Positions 54,681-64,000 of a stretch of DNA of 64,000 nt are shown piece after piece (positions within the stretch are counted from its first letter, which is position 1; the number at the start of each line of letters is the position of its first letter). Location: positions 1,736,001 through 1,800,000 of the forward strand of contig JAGPNK010000002.1 of the NCBI GenBank assembly GCA_020746835.1, read 5' to 3'. A program made the position numbers and the translations under genes. The notes under the pieces are model-generated. The model was not told where the DNA came from. It searched no databases and saw only the letters and a list, made by a program, of their open reading frames with translations. The DNA comes from Stachybotrys elegans (taxonomy: Eukaryota; Ascomycota; Sordariomycetes; Hypocreales; Stachybotryaceae).

Positions 54681-56951
54681 CTTTGCAGGGACGAGGCGGT
54701 CGGGTGGGATGCTGCTGCCGGGCTGAAACTGCAGGGTGGCGGCCGGAAAAGATATGACGATTCCGAGGAAAAGCAAAGCGAGCGGAAATATGATATTTGC
54801 GTGCAATAAGTTTGTGGGCCTCAAATAAGCCACGAGGATTAAGACGAAGTCGAGAATCTGCAAGTAAGAAAAAAAAGGAAGGATATGAATGAAAGTATTG
54901 GCCACGATTTATTGCGCTCCAGATGTAGTACTAGGTATGTAACAATCAAGTTAATAATTGGATACATGGCATTATGGTTGGTTAAGCTGTCCATCCATCG
55001 TTGCTTGCAGTACAGGGTAGCCAACTGTTGAATATTGACGAGATGCTACCAACGTACCTCCTACTGTACATTCAAAGTATGGCAATATAGAAGAATGGGC
55101 TCATGGCGTGGTAGGTAGGATAGAAGTCTTGGAGAAATAAAATCCATTTTTATGGCGGGATCCAATTCCCGCACCGGTGCGGGAATTGGATCCCTTTTAT
55201 GGCACATGCCTTACAAATACTGTTGGTCTCTCATGTTCATGAGTAGGGATCTCCAGGATAAACTCAGAGATGCCATGGTCCAATCCCGCCTTGCTATTGG
55301 TGCGTCTGTCTGGATAAGACGTCTGTACGATACCGATGCGCCCTGAGCTTGAGCCTCGAGACGAGGTCCCAGGGACCAAGGCTACCGGATAAAAACACAT
55401 GGTGGATCTTGAAGCCATCGCACCGGGTATGTAAGATAGCCGCCAGTAGACAGGGTCTTTGACGATGAAAAAGCCGCAAAGTCGGTATCGAGGGATTTAA
55501 GACAGGCAATCTCAGCCCAGACACGTCATGTGAAGAAGCTTTCACCCAATGTACAGACACGGCGTGTTTTGGAAGTTTGGTGTTTGTCCACTATCGAGGC
55601 TCACAGACCATAACGACCATGGCGAAAATCCTTAAAGTGATATCATTGATGGATACGTGCATGGAGCCTCGTCTGGGGAGCAATGATGAAAGAGTTGCGT
55701 AGAAATATGGAACTGATGAACAATTTTCGCCTCCTAGCAGCAGTTCAGTCCAAGTCACCAAGTCAGTCACTCTCCGCTCGGTGGCGCTCTTGACGGGCGG
55801 CGAATGGAGACACCGGGACAGACGGACAGCAGATACCAACCTTACATCCAAAGTGGAGGGGCCTCGCCGAGGCGCCCAGCCCACCTGGTGAAGCGGCGCG
55901 CTGGTGAAACCAGAGGTCAGCGAGGCCAGCGAGGCCAGCGCTCAATCAATGTACATTGCTCGGAGCCTTTCGCCGTACCTGTACAGACGAGCTTCACCTT
56001 GGTCGCTGATCGGCCGAGGACCGGCAAGACGTCCGCCGAAACAAGGGTGGGTGGGTGCCCGCTTCAAGGCTGCTAGCATCAGTTCTAGCAGCTCTGTAAG
56101 CTTGGAAGGCGAGGTCCCCTCAACAGTGCGTAGCTTGTAGTTTCGTGGTCCAGGTTGCCCCGCCAAAAAAAAATTGGCTGAGACTCGGGAACCCCCACCT
56201 TTGGCAGCCAAAGTGTCGCCATGAGATCATGGGCAATTGATTCAGTCGTGTCTCTCTGGCTTTTGTGAGAAGGGTCTTGTTGAGTTCTCCTCTCGTGGAT
56301 AGAAAGGTACCTGTAGGTTATCACTCTCCCGTGGCACAAAAACAAATACAAACACCAGGAAAAGGATGGAGGCGTACAACGAGGATGGCAGCTTGCGCAG
56401 CTTCCTTCCGAGAGTTCCTGCCACGGGACATTCGTCACCCCCAAAGCAAAATAGTACGGACCAAGGTAAGGCAAGCGGGCGAGCAAGCAGTGCCGTCTCC
56501 ACCGTCCAAATCCCAACCATGATGGGAATGGGGGAGGCGAGGTAGCGGGCTTCGTACATCTACTTGCCGGCGCGTACCTGTGTACCTGTTGGGATGGGAA
56601 GCTCAGCCCACCACCGCCCGCCATCAGACACGCATGGTATCGTGTTGCAGGACGCGCGCAACCGCAACGAGGGGAGGGCCTGGCTCGGCCAGTGAAGTGA
56701 TGGAGATGGTCGGAGGTACCTGCAACCAGCGGGATACATGCGACGGCGCATGACAGGACTGCATTGGGCCCCTCAATTCTTCAGTCGTGCCTTCCTCCCT
56801 GGCCTGTCCGTCCCCCCTCCAGCCGTCCATCCTTCTTCCCTCATATTCTCCCGCCGCGCACCATACTCTTGCCAAAACTTCCTCCCTCTTCCTTACTTTT
56901 GGCAATTCTTCTCAATTTTTTTTTTCCTTCTGCTCGTCAAAATCCGTCAAA
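54681..56951. other. Intergenic 2.3 kb: divergent BMT6-like / transketolase, with a palindromic insertion
   Basis: No supported gene. It holds the 38-bp palindrome with flanking direct repeats (55148-55203), several GTACCT/GTAGG motifs, a GAGGCCAGC triplication near 55920-55941, and a pyrimidine-rich tract (56780-56945) just before the transketolase ATG. Confidence 0.6.
55148..55203. repeat. 38-bp perfect palindrome flanked by exact 9-bp direct repeats
   Basis: 55157-55194 is a perfect inverted repeat with no spacer: arm GGGATCCAATTCCCGCACC followed by its exact reverse complement. It is bracketed by TTTTATGGC at 55148-55156 and again at 55195-55203 in the same orientation. A palindrome inside a 9-bp direct duplication is what an insertion with target-site duplication would leave. 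Nothing longer than the palindrome lies between the direct repeats, so no transposase is present. Confidence 0.93.
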
Positions 56952-59436
56952 ATGGCCTACGGAGAGATTGATAAGCTGGCTATCAACACCATCCGCACTC
57001 TCGCGGTAAGCTTCCCCTCCCCCTCCAGTGTTGCTCGCATCGCGTCCTTCCCATTACTTTGCTTGCTTGCTTGCTTGCTCTGCCCCGCACTCAACCGTAT
57101 CGGCGCAACTACCCCGCCATCACCGGCCAAACACCATCACGCCAGGAGTCTGAGTCTGTGAGAGCTCTTTGCTGACGGCGATTTCTCTTCAGGTTGATGC
57201 CACCTTCCACAGCAACTCGGGACACCCCGGTGCTCCCATGTGAGTTTTCTCCAGCCGCTCGCTCGCTCTCCCGCCCAGCTGCTGACATCCCTTCTAGGGG
57301 CATGGCCCCGGTGGCTCACGTCCTGTTCAACAAGTTCATGAAGTTCAACCCCAAGAACCCCAAGTGGCTCAACCGGGATCGCTTCGTTCTCTCGTGAGTT
57401 GCGCCTCTCCGTCGGACTCGCCGGCTGGTCTAACCCTGCGATCAATAGTAACGGCCACGGATGCATGCTGCAATATGCTCTCCTCCACCTCTTTGGCTAC
57501 GATCTCACCATTGATGATCTCAAGGCCTTCCGAGTACGTCTGCTTTGTCATACGCACCACACCACCTTCGGTCATTGTCGCCGAGACTAACACTTTGCCC
57601 TCTATAGACGGTCGACAGCAAGACCCCTGGCCACCCTGAGGCCCATGACACCCCCGGTATTGAGGTCACCACCGGCCCTCTGGGTCAGGGTATCTCCAAC
57701 GCTGTTGGTCTGGCCATGGCCCAGGCCCACACCGCTGCCGTCTTCAACAAGCCCGGCTTCGAGCTTGTCGACAACTACACTTACTCATTCCTCGGCGATG
57801 GCTGCTTGATGGAGGGTGTCTCTGGTGAGGCTTCCTCGCTGGCCGGCCACCTTCAGCTCGGTAACCTCATTGCCATCTACGATGACAACCACATCTCTAT
57901 TGACGGTGACACCAACTGCGCCTTCACTGAGGACGTCGTCAAGCGATACGAGGCCTTCGGCTGGGAGGTCCTCGTCGTCGACGATGGTGACAACGACCTC
58001 GACAGCATCGAGGCTGCCATCAAGAAGGCCAAGGAGAGCAAGGACAAGCCTACCCTCATCAAGCTCAGGACCACCATTGGCTTCGGTTCTCTCCAGCAGG
58101 GTACCCACGGTGTTCACGGCTCTCCCCTCAAGGCCGACGACATCAAGCAGCTCAAGGAGAAGTTCGGCTTCAACCCCGAGCAGTCCTTCGCCGTTCCCCA
58201 GGAGGTCTACGACCTCTACGGCAAGCACTCGTCCGAGGGTGCCGCCGCCGAGGAGGAGTGGAACCAGCTGTTCGCCAAGTACGCCGAGAAGTACCCTGAG
58301 GAGCACGCCGACCTCAAGCGCCGCCTGTCCGGTGAGCTTCCCGAGGGCTGGGAGAAGAGCCTGCCCGTTTACACCCCCGCCGACCCCGCCGTCGCTTCCC
58401 GCAAGCTGTCCGAGACTGTCCTCTCCAAGGTCCAGGCGGCCATCCCCGAGCTGTTCGGTGGTTCCGCCGATCTGACTGGCTCCAACCTGACCCGCTGGAA
58501 GCAGGCTGTCGACTTCCAGCCCAAGGCCACCGGTCTCGGTGACTACTCTGGACGCTACGTCCGCTACGGTGTCCGTGAGCACGGTATGGGAGCCATCATG
58601 AACGGTCTTGCTGCCTACGGCACCATCCTGCCCTATGGTGGTACCTTCCTCAACTTCGTCTCCTACAGTGCTGGATCCGTCCGCCTGTCGGCTCTGTCCC
58701 AGGTCCGCGTTCTGTGGATCGCCACCCACGACTCCATCGGTCTGGGAGAGGATGGCCCTACTCACCAGCCTATCGAGACCCTGGCTCACTTCCGTGCCCT
58801 GCCTAACTGCATGGTCTGGCGTCCTGCCGACGGCAACGAGACCAGCGCTGCCTACTATGTCGCTCTCACCTCCAAGCACACCCCCAGCATCATGGCCTTC
58901 TCTCGCCAGAACCTTCCTCAGCTCGAGGGCTCGACCATCGAGAGGGCCTCCAAGGGTGGCTACGTCCTGCACGAGGTCGAGGGTGCCGACATCACCCTGG
59001 TCTCCACCGGTTCCGAGGTGTGCATCTGCGTCGATGCCGCCAAGTACCTCCAGGAGAAGCACGGCCTCAAGGCCCGCATCGTCTCCATGCCCTGCTTCGA
59101 GGTTTTCGATGCTCAGCCCAAGGAGTACAAGCTGTCCGTCTTCCCCGACGGCATCCCCTCTCTGTCTGTTGAGGTCATGAGCACCATGGGCTGGGAGAGG
59201 TACACCCACGAGCAGTTTGGTCTCAACCGCTTCGGTGCCTCTGGCGCCTACAAGGACGTTTACAAGGCAAGTTCACCTGCTGCCGCATGTCAACATCAGT
59301 CTACTAACAACCAGTGCAGAAGTTCGAGTTCACCCCCGAGGGCATCTCCAAGCGTGCCGTCGCCACTGTCGACTTCTGGAAGGATGTGCCCAACATCCGA
59401 TCTCCCATCAACCGCGCCTTCCAGCAGCTCATTTAA
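56952..59436 (+). CDS. tkl1: Transketolase (pentose phosphate pathway)
   Basis: Thiamine-diphosphate enzyme of the non-oxidative pentose phosphate pathway, cytosolic. Six exons: 56952-57005, 57193-57239, 57298-57393, 57449-57533, 57608-59266 and 59320-59436 (685 residues). The five introns cluster at the 5' end plus one near the 3' end. The N-terminus [35 protein letters not shown] is standard when read through splices. The ThDP motif begins GDGCLMEG at residues 157-164 and ends at NLIAIYDDN. The later [18 protein letters not shown] and SRQNLP are the Pyr-domain and substrate-site signatures. The last intron (59267-59319) has a GC donor (AAG|GCAAGT) with a perfect TACTAAC branch site and a CAG acceptor; the join [15 protein letters not shown] is the conserved one. 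Codon use is strongly C-ending, as expected for high expression. Confidence 0.97.
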
Positions 59437-59877
59437 GCGAAGAAAAATTGGGAAATCAACTTATGGTTTAATGATAAGACGGGCTACAAGTACGGCCAGA
59501 GATAACCAGAGAGCGGTCGTGGAATCCATATTTCAGATAGATGTTTTAAGACACGAAATGATGACCGAAAGCAAACCGTATGCATGCAACGCGCCAAGCG
59601 AAGAACAGATTGTGACACACGCACCCCAATTTCCTTTTCATAAAATGGTGTATAACCAATAGATGGCTTGTACAAAATATACCCAAAACTCCACGCTCCA
59701 AAACATGCTCTCTTGATGTAACCCATGCTGAATGCCGACATCTCTTGCAGCTGTGATGCAGGAAAGAGTTGGATCCGTACACGGTGCCGTTGTCTCGCTA
59801 CTAAGGGTCGCTGTAATTGCCAAGCCCCGTATCATGTATGGTGTATCCGTCACTCGAAGTGGGAGAATAAATGCGTG
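59437..59877. other. Convergent intergenic: transketolase and hypothetical protein 3' ends
   Basis: About 440 bp between facing stop codons; no gene seen. Confidence 0.5.
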
Positions 59878-60426
59878 CTACTCTGGTACGGCTTGCGAAC
59901 CCTGGTTCGGATCTTCAGTGGCCCACTCCCGTTGGAACTCTCGCCCGAGACGCTCCAGCCTCGCAGCGGCCCGTCGAGCTTCGCGAGCCTCGTCAGCAGA
60001 GCCGGCAACGACGACGGCAACTAGCATCGGGGCGACGGCGTCGTCGGGTCTGGACGAGTCATCCAAGGGCCTGTGGGACCCGGGATTGACCTGGGAATTG
60101 GGATTCGCATTGGACGATGACAGGGTTCGGAGGAGTTCCGAGTCGGGGTCGGGGGCGGAGGCGGAGGGGGCGCTGGCAGTCTGTTCGCGGCCGATGAGGT
60201 AGGATTGGAGGACAACGGACCCGCGATCAGGGTATTCGACCATGATGCGCTGAGGGCTGCCGAGGTTGACGCGGCGGGCAGCCGCTTGGGAATTGAGAGC
60301 ACTGTGGGCGAGCGAGGTGAGGGACTCGAGCTGCGAGGGTGAAGAGGACGAGGTGATGAGCGGGGTGAGGGCGACGTCGGTCAGGTGGAGAGAGACGGTA
60401 GGATGCTGCGACGGCAGAGTGGACAT
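59878..60426 (-). CDS. Hypothetical protein, 182 residues, probably conserved in fungi
   Basis: Single exon. Not recognised with certainty. The N-terminal third (MSTLPSQHPTVSLHLTDV..) and a beta-like stretch (QRIMVEYPDRGSVVLQSYLI) look structured. The middle (about 85-130) is a Ser/Pro/Asn-rich linker. The C-terminus has a hydrophobic strand MLVAVVVAG followed by an amphipathic helix AREARRAAARLERLGREFQREW. Strand, disordered loop, strand, long helix is reminiscent of small roadblock/LAMTOR-type (Ego3/Slm4-like) subunits, but I cannot claim that. The ATG at 60426 is the first in frame. No membrane segment or signal peptide. Codon use is C/G-ending like the neighbours, which supports it being a real gene. 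Confidence 0.65.
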   Translation of the reverse strand: MSTLPSQHPTVSLHLTDVALTPLITSSSSPSQLESLTSLAHSALNSQAAARRVNLGSPQRIMVEYPDRGSVVLQSYLIGREQTASAPSASAPDPDSELLRTLSSSNANPNSQVNPGSHRPLDDSSRPDDAVAPMLVAVVVAGSADEAREARRAAARLERLGREFQREWATEDPNQGSQAVPE

Positions 60427-60453
60427 GACGGCGATGGTGCGAGGAGTCAACGA

Positions 60454-60478
60454 GGTAGGTAGGTAGGTAGGTAGGTAG
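60454..60478 (+). repeat. (GGTA)6 microsatellite
   Basis: Six GGTA units 28-52 bp upstream of the ATG of the minus-strand hypothetical protein gene, thus probably in its leader, where it reads TACC on the sense strand. Confidence 0.9.
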
Positions 60479-60987
60479 TTATGTTAGGCTTGGTGATGAC
60501 GGCGCGGCAGCCCGTATTGTATGGGTGGGCTGCTTGATGCTCGAGTGTTGGTGAATGGGTTGCGAGAGGTGAAGAGAGGAGAGTAGAGAAGCGGAATCGG
60601 TGGTGGTAAGGGCAGCATCGGTTGCAAGGTGGCTGTCTTTTGTCTCAAGAGATGTGACGGGAGAAGAGAAGACGAGAGGGGGATGTTGCAGAAAATGTAG
60701 GAGAGGGAGTCGGGTCGAGGATGTGGGCGTATGCCTCTGGAAGCGGGCTGGAGAGACGAGCGGGCGCAACTGGACAAGAGACAAGACAACAAGTGAGGAG
60801 ATGTAGGTTGAAGCTGGGGTCCAAGGCAAGGCGAAGTGACATGGGTATGATGCGGGAAGCTGTATCGGTTCACTCTTCATGTGGGATGACCTGCACGGGG
60901 GGAGCTAAGGTATGGTGAGGTATGGATGGATTGCTGGTACGTAAGGCAAGGCGGCCAGGGCAGGACAAGCTAAGAAGGTGTCATGGT

Positions 60988-61011
60988 TCAAGGTCAAGGT
61001 CAAGGTCAAGG
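60988..61011 (+). repeat. (TCAAGG)4 tandem repeat
   Basis: Four perfect hexamer copies in purine-rich non-coding DNA. No function is evident. Confidence 0.9.
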
Positions 61012-62657
61012 AGGAGAGAGTAAGGGAGGTGAGATGTCCATCACCTGGCCTCGGCATGCATCGTGTGAGATGGGAAGACGCCGTGCTAGCTGCGGTAAAG
61101 GTGGTGGTGGTAGTATGTAGTGGTGATTGCAGGGTGGGATGATGACACGGGTGTGTTGGTTTTGGTGCGAGTGATAAATAAATGGAGGTGGAGGGGGTGG
61201 ATGATGGGGGGGCGCAGGTTGGGGGATGATGGGGATTAGGGAGGGGAGGGTTCTTATCTGAGGAGAGAGAGAGAGCCTTGGGAGGAGCAAGAATGGCGAA
61301 TTGATGAGATGGAGCGATGACATGGGCAATTCGAAGGTGAATGATTCAGGAGGGATGAAGAAGGAATAAGCCGTCGAGTGCCCTTGATGGGCGGCAGACG
61401 ATGCCGAAAGGGTAAAGGTGTGATGATGTAGGTCCATGGGCAAGTCCGGGGGGCTCTCAGGCGCTGTGGTTGGTTCACGGAGTCGGAGCGAGGAGCGAGT
61501 AGCGAGAAGTGGTTGAGCGAGGGAGTGAGTACATGAGTTGACTGAGCGATCGCCGCTGCGGGTGATGCTCGATCGCACACACACCGACACCCTTGTCTCG
61601 CCCTCGAACCCCCGTACCTTTTGGGTCGGTAGTACATGTGTTAGTAGATGGATAGGACGAGAATGACATGGAGCCGCCCGCTCGGTCAAGATACGAGCAA
61701 GAGGGACAATGTACATAAAGAGGGGACAATGCTAGTGACGAAGGAGAAGAAGAGGGGAGGGGAGGGGGGGTTGAGGCCTTGGCTTGGTTTTTGGCATATT
61801 ATTACCATGGTGTACAGGACCTGAGCAATGCAGATAAAGCATCGTTGGATAGAGGAGGTTTGCTGGCTACGACCCAAAATCACATACTTATCTATAGTAG
61901 GTATGTACCTGGCAGGTGAATATGCACAGCGAGCTGCCTGGGTAATAGGTGAGCAGAATGGATAGGTTGGGTCGGGCCACCTGGTAGTTCACGGCATCAA
62001 AGTGGATGGTTTGGGCCCGCGTGATCATGCTGCATGCTCCGCGAGGATCAGGACCCAATGCGTTGTTTGGTAGGCACAGCGAGTAATTGTAAATAGCTAT
62101 CAAAGGGATGGAATTAAGGAGATGGGATGCATTGGCGATACTGTACGTAATATGCTGGCATGCCGTTATTAATTCATGTTGATGGTTGATGCAGTACAGG
62201 GTGGGCAGTACCTATGATAATTAATTACAGCCTCTACATATCTACCTCGAGAACCCGGATATACATAAGTAGGTAGTCCTCTAGCCAGGCGTCTTCCTGT
62301 CTCGTCTCGCCCTGTTCCTTTCTTCTTCTGTGAAATTGTGTCGCCTTGTTAGGAATGTCTCGTCCTGTGTTCGGCATGCCGTCTCACCTCACCATGCTTC
62401 TTCCTTTCCCGTTGCCAGAGACACGGTAAATTTGCGATTTGCGATTGCAATTGCGACGGCGCCACGCACGATGCCGTTCGCCCACCCATGTGGACTCGGA
62501 GCTGCACAATGCCGGGGGTGGGTTCCTCGACGATGGATCGCAAAGAGAGGACCCATCCGCATCTGGCCTTTCTTGAAGGTTCTGCCGTATTCCATCTGCT
62601 GTTGGTGACGGCCGAAGTACTGCCATTGCACAAGGCCAGCTCAACCGGAGCGACGAG

Positions 62658-62681
62658 GCAGCAGCAGCAGCAGCAGCAGCA
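62658..62681 (+). repeat. (GCA)8 microsatellite
   Basis: Eight perfect GCA units in non-coding DNA 1.2 kb upstream of the last gene. The run explains poly-Cys and poly-Gln/Ser/Ala stretches in spurious open frames across it. Confidence 0.9.
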
Positions 62682-63858
62682 ACGAGAGGGCTGCCAACGC
62701 AGAGGCGCATCGGGCTTTGACGCATCAATTACGGGTTGGTGTAGCTGGACAATCAAGAGGCAAACAGTCAAGATGGTGATGATGACGATGATGACATGAA
62801 CCCGATGAGTTTGTCGATGCCCTTCGCGATTCTCTCTGTTGGGGCCCAAGCCCGCCCAGAGTAAACAAAAAAGACGATCATGTATGGATGGATGATGCCT
62901 GACATGTGCCAAACGCAGCACACTCGCTGCACTCACCTCATCACAGGCACCAAGTGTGCCAGAGAACACAGCGCATGCCAGCGCGATAAGGCACCCAGCG
63001 CTCGTCTCGGCCGGCACCACCCTCCCTCATTGGACGCATCCCGCAGCTTGTTTGTCTGGCCCCGAATGCCTCTGCGCTGCGCTATAGGTCGGCGTGTTTG
63101 CTCTTGGCTCGGCCCGCGGGTGATGCAACGCGCCGTACAGCGCCTGATGTGTCAGTGTGTCAAGTATGTGTGCATGTGTGTGATGGTGAAGAAGCGCATG
63201 CAAAAAGTCACTTCCCACCAACCAACTGCGCTAGAGGTACCTCCCGCGAAGGGGGAAAAAAAAGGCAGCCTGCCATATGCCAGATTGGGACGGGGGGGGG
63301 GGACGTTGAGGAAGGAATTAGCTGCCGCAGCCAATGCTTGCCCCCAGAAACAGCGGAGCCACATCTTTCTCTCCAGACCACAAACTATATCGGCCTCATC
63401 GCTAAACCACGACCACAAATCACCACCTCCCTTCTTCCCTCTCTCCTCTCTCTCTCTCCATCCCGCTCATCCTCCCCGCTCATCCTCCCCCCGCCCCCTT
63501 CTTGCGCCAACGACTTGCCCAGGTCTCTGGTTGCGCCGTCGTGCAGCATAAGAAAAAGGAAAAAGCCCTCTCCTTCAGCCTCCTCCTCTGGTTGTGCTTG
63601 CTTCGCCTATTGGTCATCGGCCCTTGCTTGCTTGCTTCTTTTTTGTTTCTGCACCGCAGGACGGTTTGGGCTTCGTTTCTTTTCTCCACCTCTGCTCTCT
63701 CCTCTTCTCTCTTCTCTCTTCCATCCGTCTCCTCCGTCTTGCTGCACAGCCCTCGCCACCGCCGCCGCCGCCCCGAGCTGCTTGCTTCTGCCCGATCCGA
63801 CCCGTACCTCGTCTGTTTGCGTTGCCCGCCCTAGCAACGCCCTATCTGCCTCGCAATC

Positions 63859-64000
63859 ATGGCTGCTGCTCGACGCAGGAAGATGATCGGCCATCGACGC
63901 CGGGTTGAGGATGAGGGCGACGAGGAAGGAGGTCCGGACGCGGTCGACGTCGAAGACGACTCCCTCTCCGAAGGTTCGATTGCTACCGACGACGACGACG
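63859..64000 (+). CDS. N-terminus of a probable Barentsz/CASC3 (Btz-domain) protein; runs off the window
   Basis: Only 47 codons are visible. The start MAAARRRKMIGHRRRV is followed by strongly acidic sequence (EDEGDEEGGPDAVDVEDDSLSEGSIATDDDD). This basic-then-acidic N-terminus resembles fungal proteins annotated as CASC3/Barentsz eIF4AIII-binding, which act in the exon junction complex and mRNA metabolism. That match is from memory and the Btz domain itself is beyond the edge, so the name is provisional. The ATG follows a long CT-rich leader, and no upstream ATG in frame is close. Being open to the last base and having a good start context make it very likely a real gene. Confidence 0.55.
   Translation, partial: MAAARRRKMIGHRRRVEDEGDEEGGPDAVDVEDDSLSEGSIATDDDD

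Larger units (their letters stand above)
60427..63858. other. Intergenic 3.4 kb rich in simple repeats
   Basis: No supported gene. Left part (60430-61760) is purine-rich on the + strand with GGTA, TCAAGG and GA-type repeats. The middle (61860-62270) is AT-richer with GTAGGTA-type motifs. The right part (63400-63850) is a strongly pyrimidine-rich leader of the last gene. Open frames of 220-240 residues here are repeat-derived (runs of Pro, His, Cys or Ser) and were rejected. Confidence 0.55.

Noticed and set aside
57785..59209. 474-residue open frame antisense to transketolase
   Set aside because: Shadow of the transketolase exon with Gly/Leu/Val/Asp-rich, motif-free translation.
61006..61716. 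236-residue minus-strand frame
   Set aside because: Translation is dominated by Pro, His, Ser and Leu runs created by purine-rich simple repeats; no conserved feature.
62349..63551. Two 223-residue frames on opposite strands near the last gene
   Set aside because: Contain poly-Cys and repeat-derived stretches from the GCA and GATGAT repeats; they overlap the leader of the last gene.

Overview
This is nuclear DNA of a filamentous ascomycete. The evidence is short (about 45-130 bp) GT-AG introns with CTRAC-type branch points, pyrimidine-rich leaders, and products such as a FacB/Cat8-type zinc-cluster activator, Tom70, Erg4, Coq7 and a Tom/SNARE/V-ATPase set with clear fungal architecture. The protein flavour fits Sordariomycetes, probably Hypocreales. 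That rank is my inference from remembered family sequences, not from a search. The window is almost entirely ordinary housekeeping gene space: no transposon ORF, rRNA, CRISPR, secondary-metabolite cluster or convincing tRNA was found.

Layout, left to right: a 3'-truncated mitochondrial-type DnaJ gene (-) is divergent from UPF1 (+). After a 2.1 kb gap come a GH47 alpha-mannosidase (+), IMP4 (+), an Sso-type plasma-membrane syntaxin (+) and convergent TOM70 (-). Next are an aminodeoxychorismate-lyase-like class IV PLP enzyme (+), a TPR/F-box/LRR protein of Pof3/Dia2 type (+) and a YGR210C-type YchF/Obg GTPase (-), divergent from a SET-domain lysine methyltransferase (+). A 3 kb gap precedes facB (+). 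Then come a GDPD (+), RTF1 (-) divergent from COQ7 (+), a large single-exon phospholipase D (-), ERG4 (+), V-ATPase subunit c (-) divergent from SNU13 (+), a SAC/hSac2 phosphoinositide phosphatase (+) tail-to-tail with a BMT6-like rRNA methyltransferase (-), transketolase (+) and a small conserved-looking hypothetical protein (-). A 3.4 kb gap leads to the first exon of a probable Barentsz/CASC3-type protein at the right edge.

The genes serve RNA and ribosome work (UPF1, IMP4, SNU13, BMT6, RTF1, probable CASC3), mitochondrial import and ubiquinone synthesis (DnaJ, TOM70, COQ7), membrane lipid and secretion functions (Sso, PLD, SAC phosphatase, GDPD, ERG4, GH47, V-ATPase c) and carbon metabolism (facB, transketolase). 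They are not an operon-like unit. Gene models were built by hand from reading frames and splice consensus; each has a total coding length divisible by three.

The most unusual signals are non-genic or structural. One is a 38-bp perfect palindrome bracketed by exact 9-bp direct repeats at 55148-55203. Another is an eight-copy heptamer array (TCGTCTA/TCGTGTG) upstream of ERG4. There are 10-nt and 13-nt internal coding exons in the YchF-type GTPase and V-ATPase c genes, a GC-AG intron in transketolase, a 10-copy Asn-Gly-His-Ala repeat in ERG4, and a cysteine-rich insertion in the TPR part of the F-box protein. I did not find a clear-cut new biological system; the palindromic insertion and the ERG4 promoter array are the best candidates.
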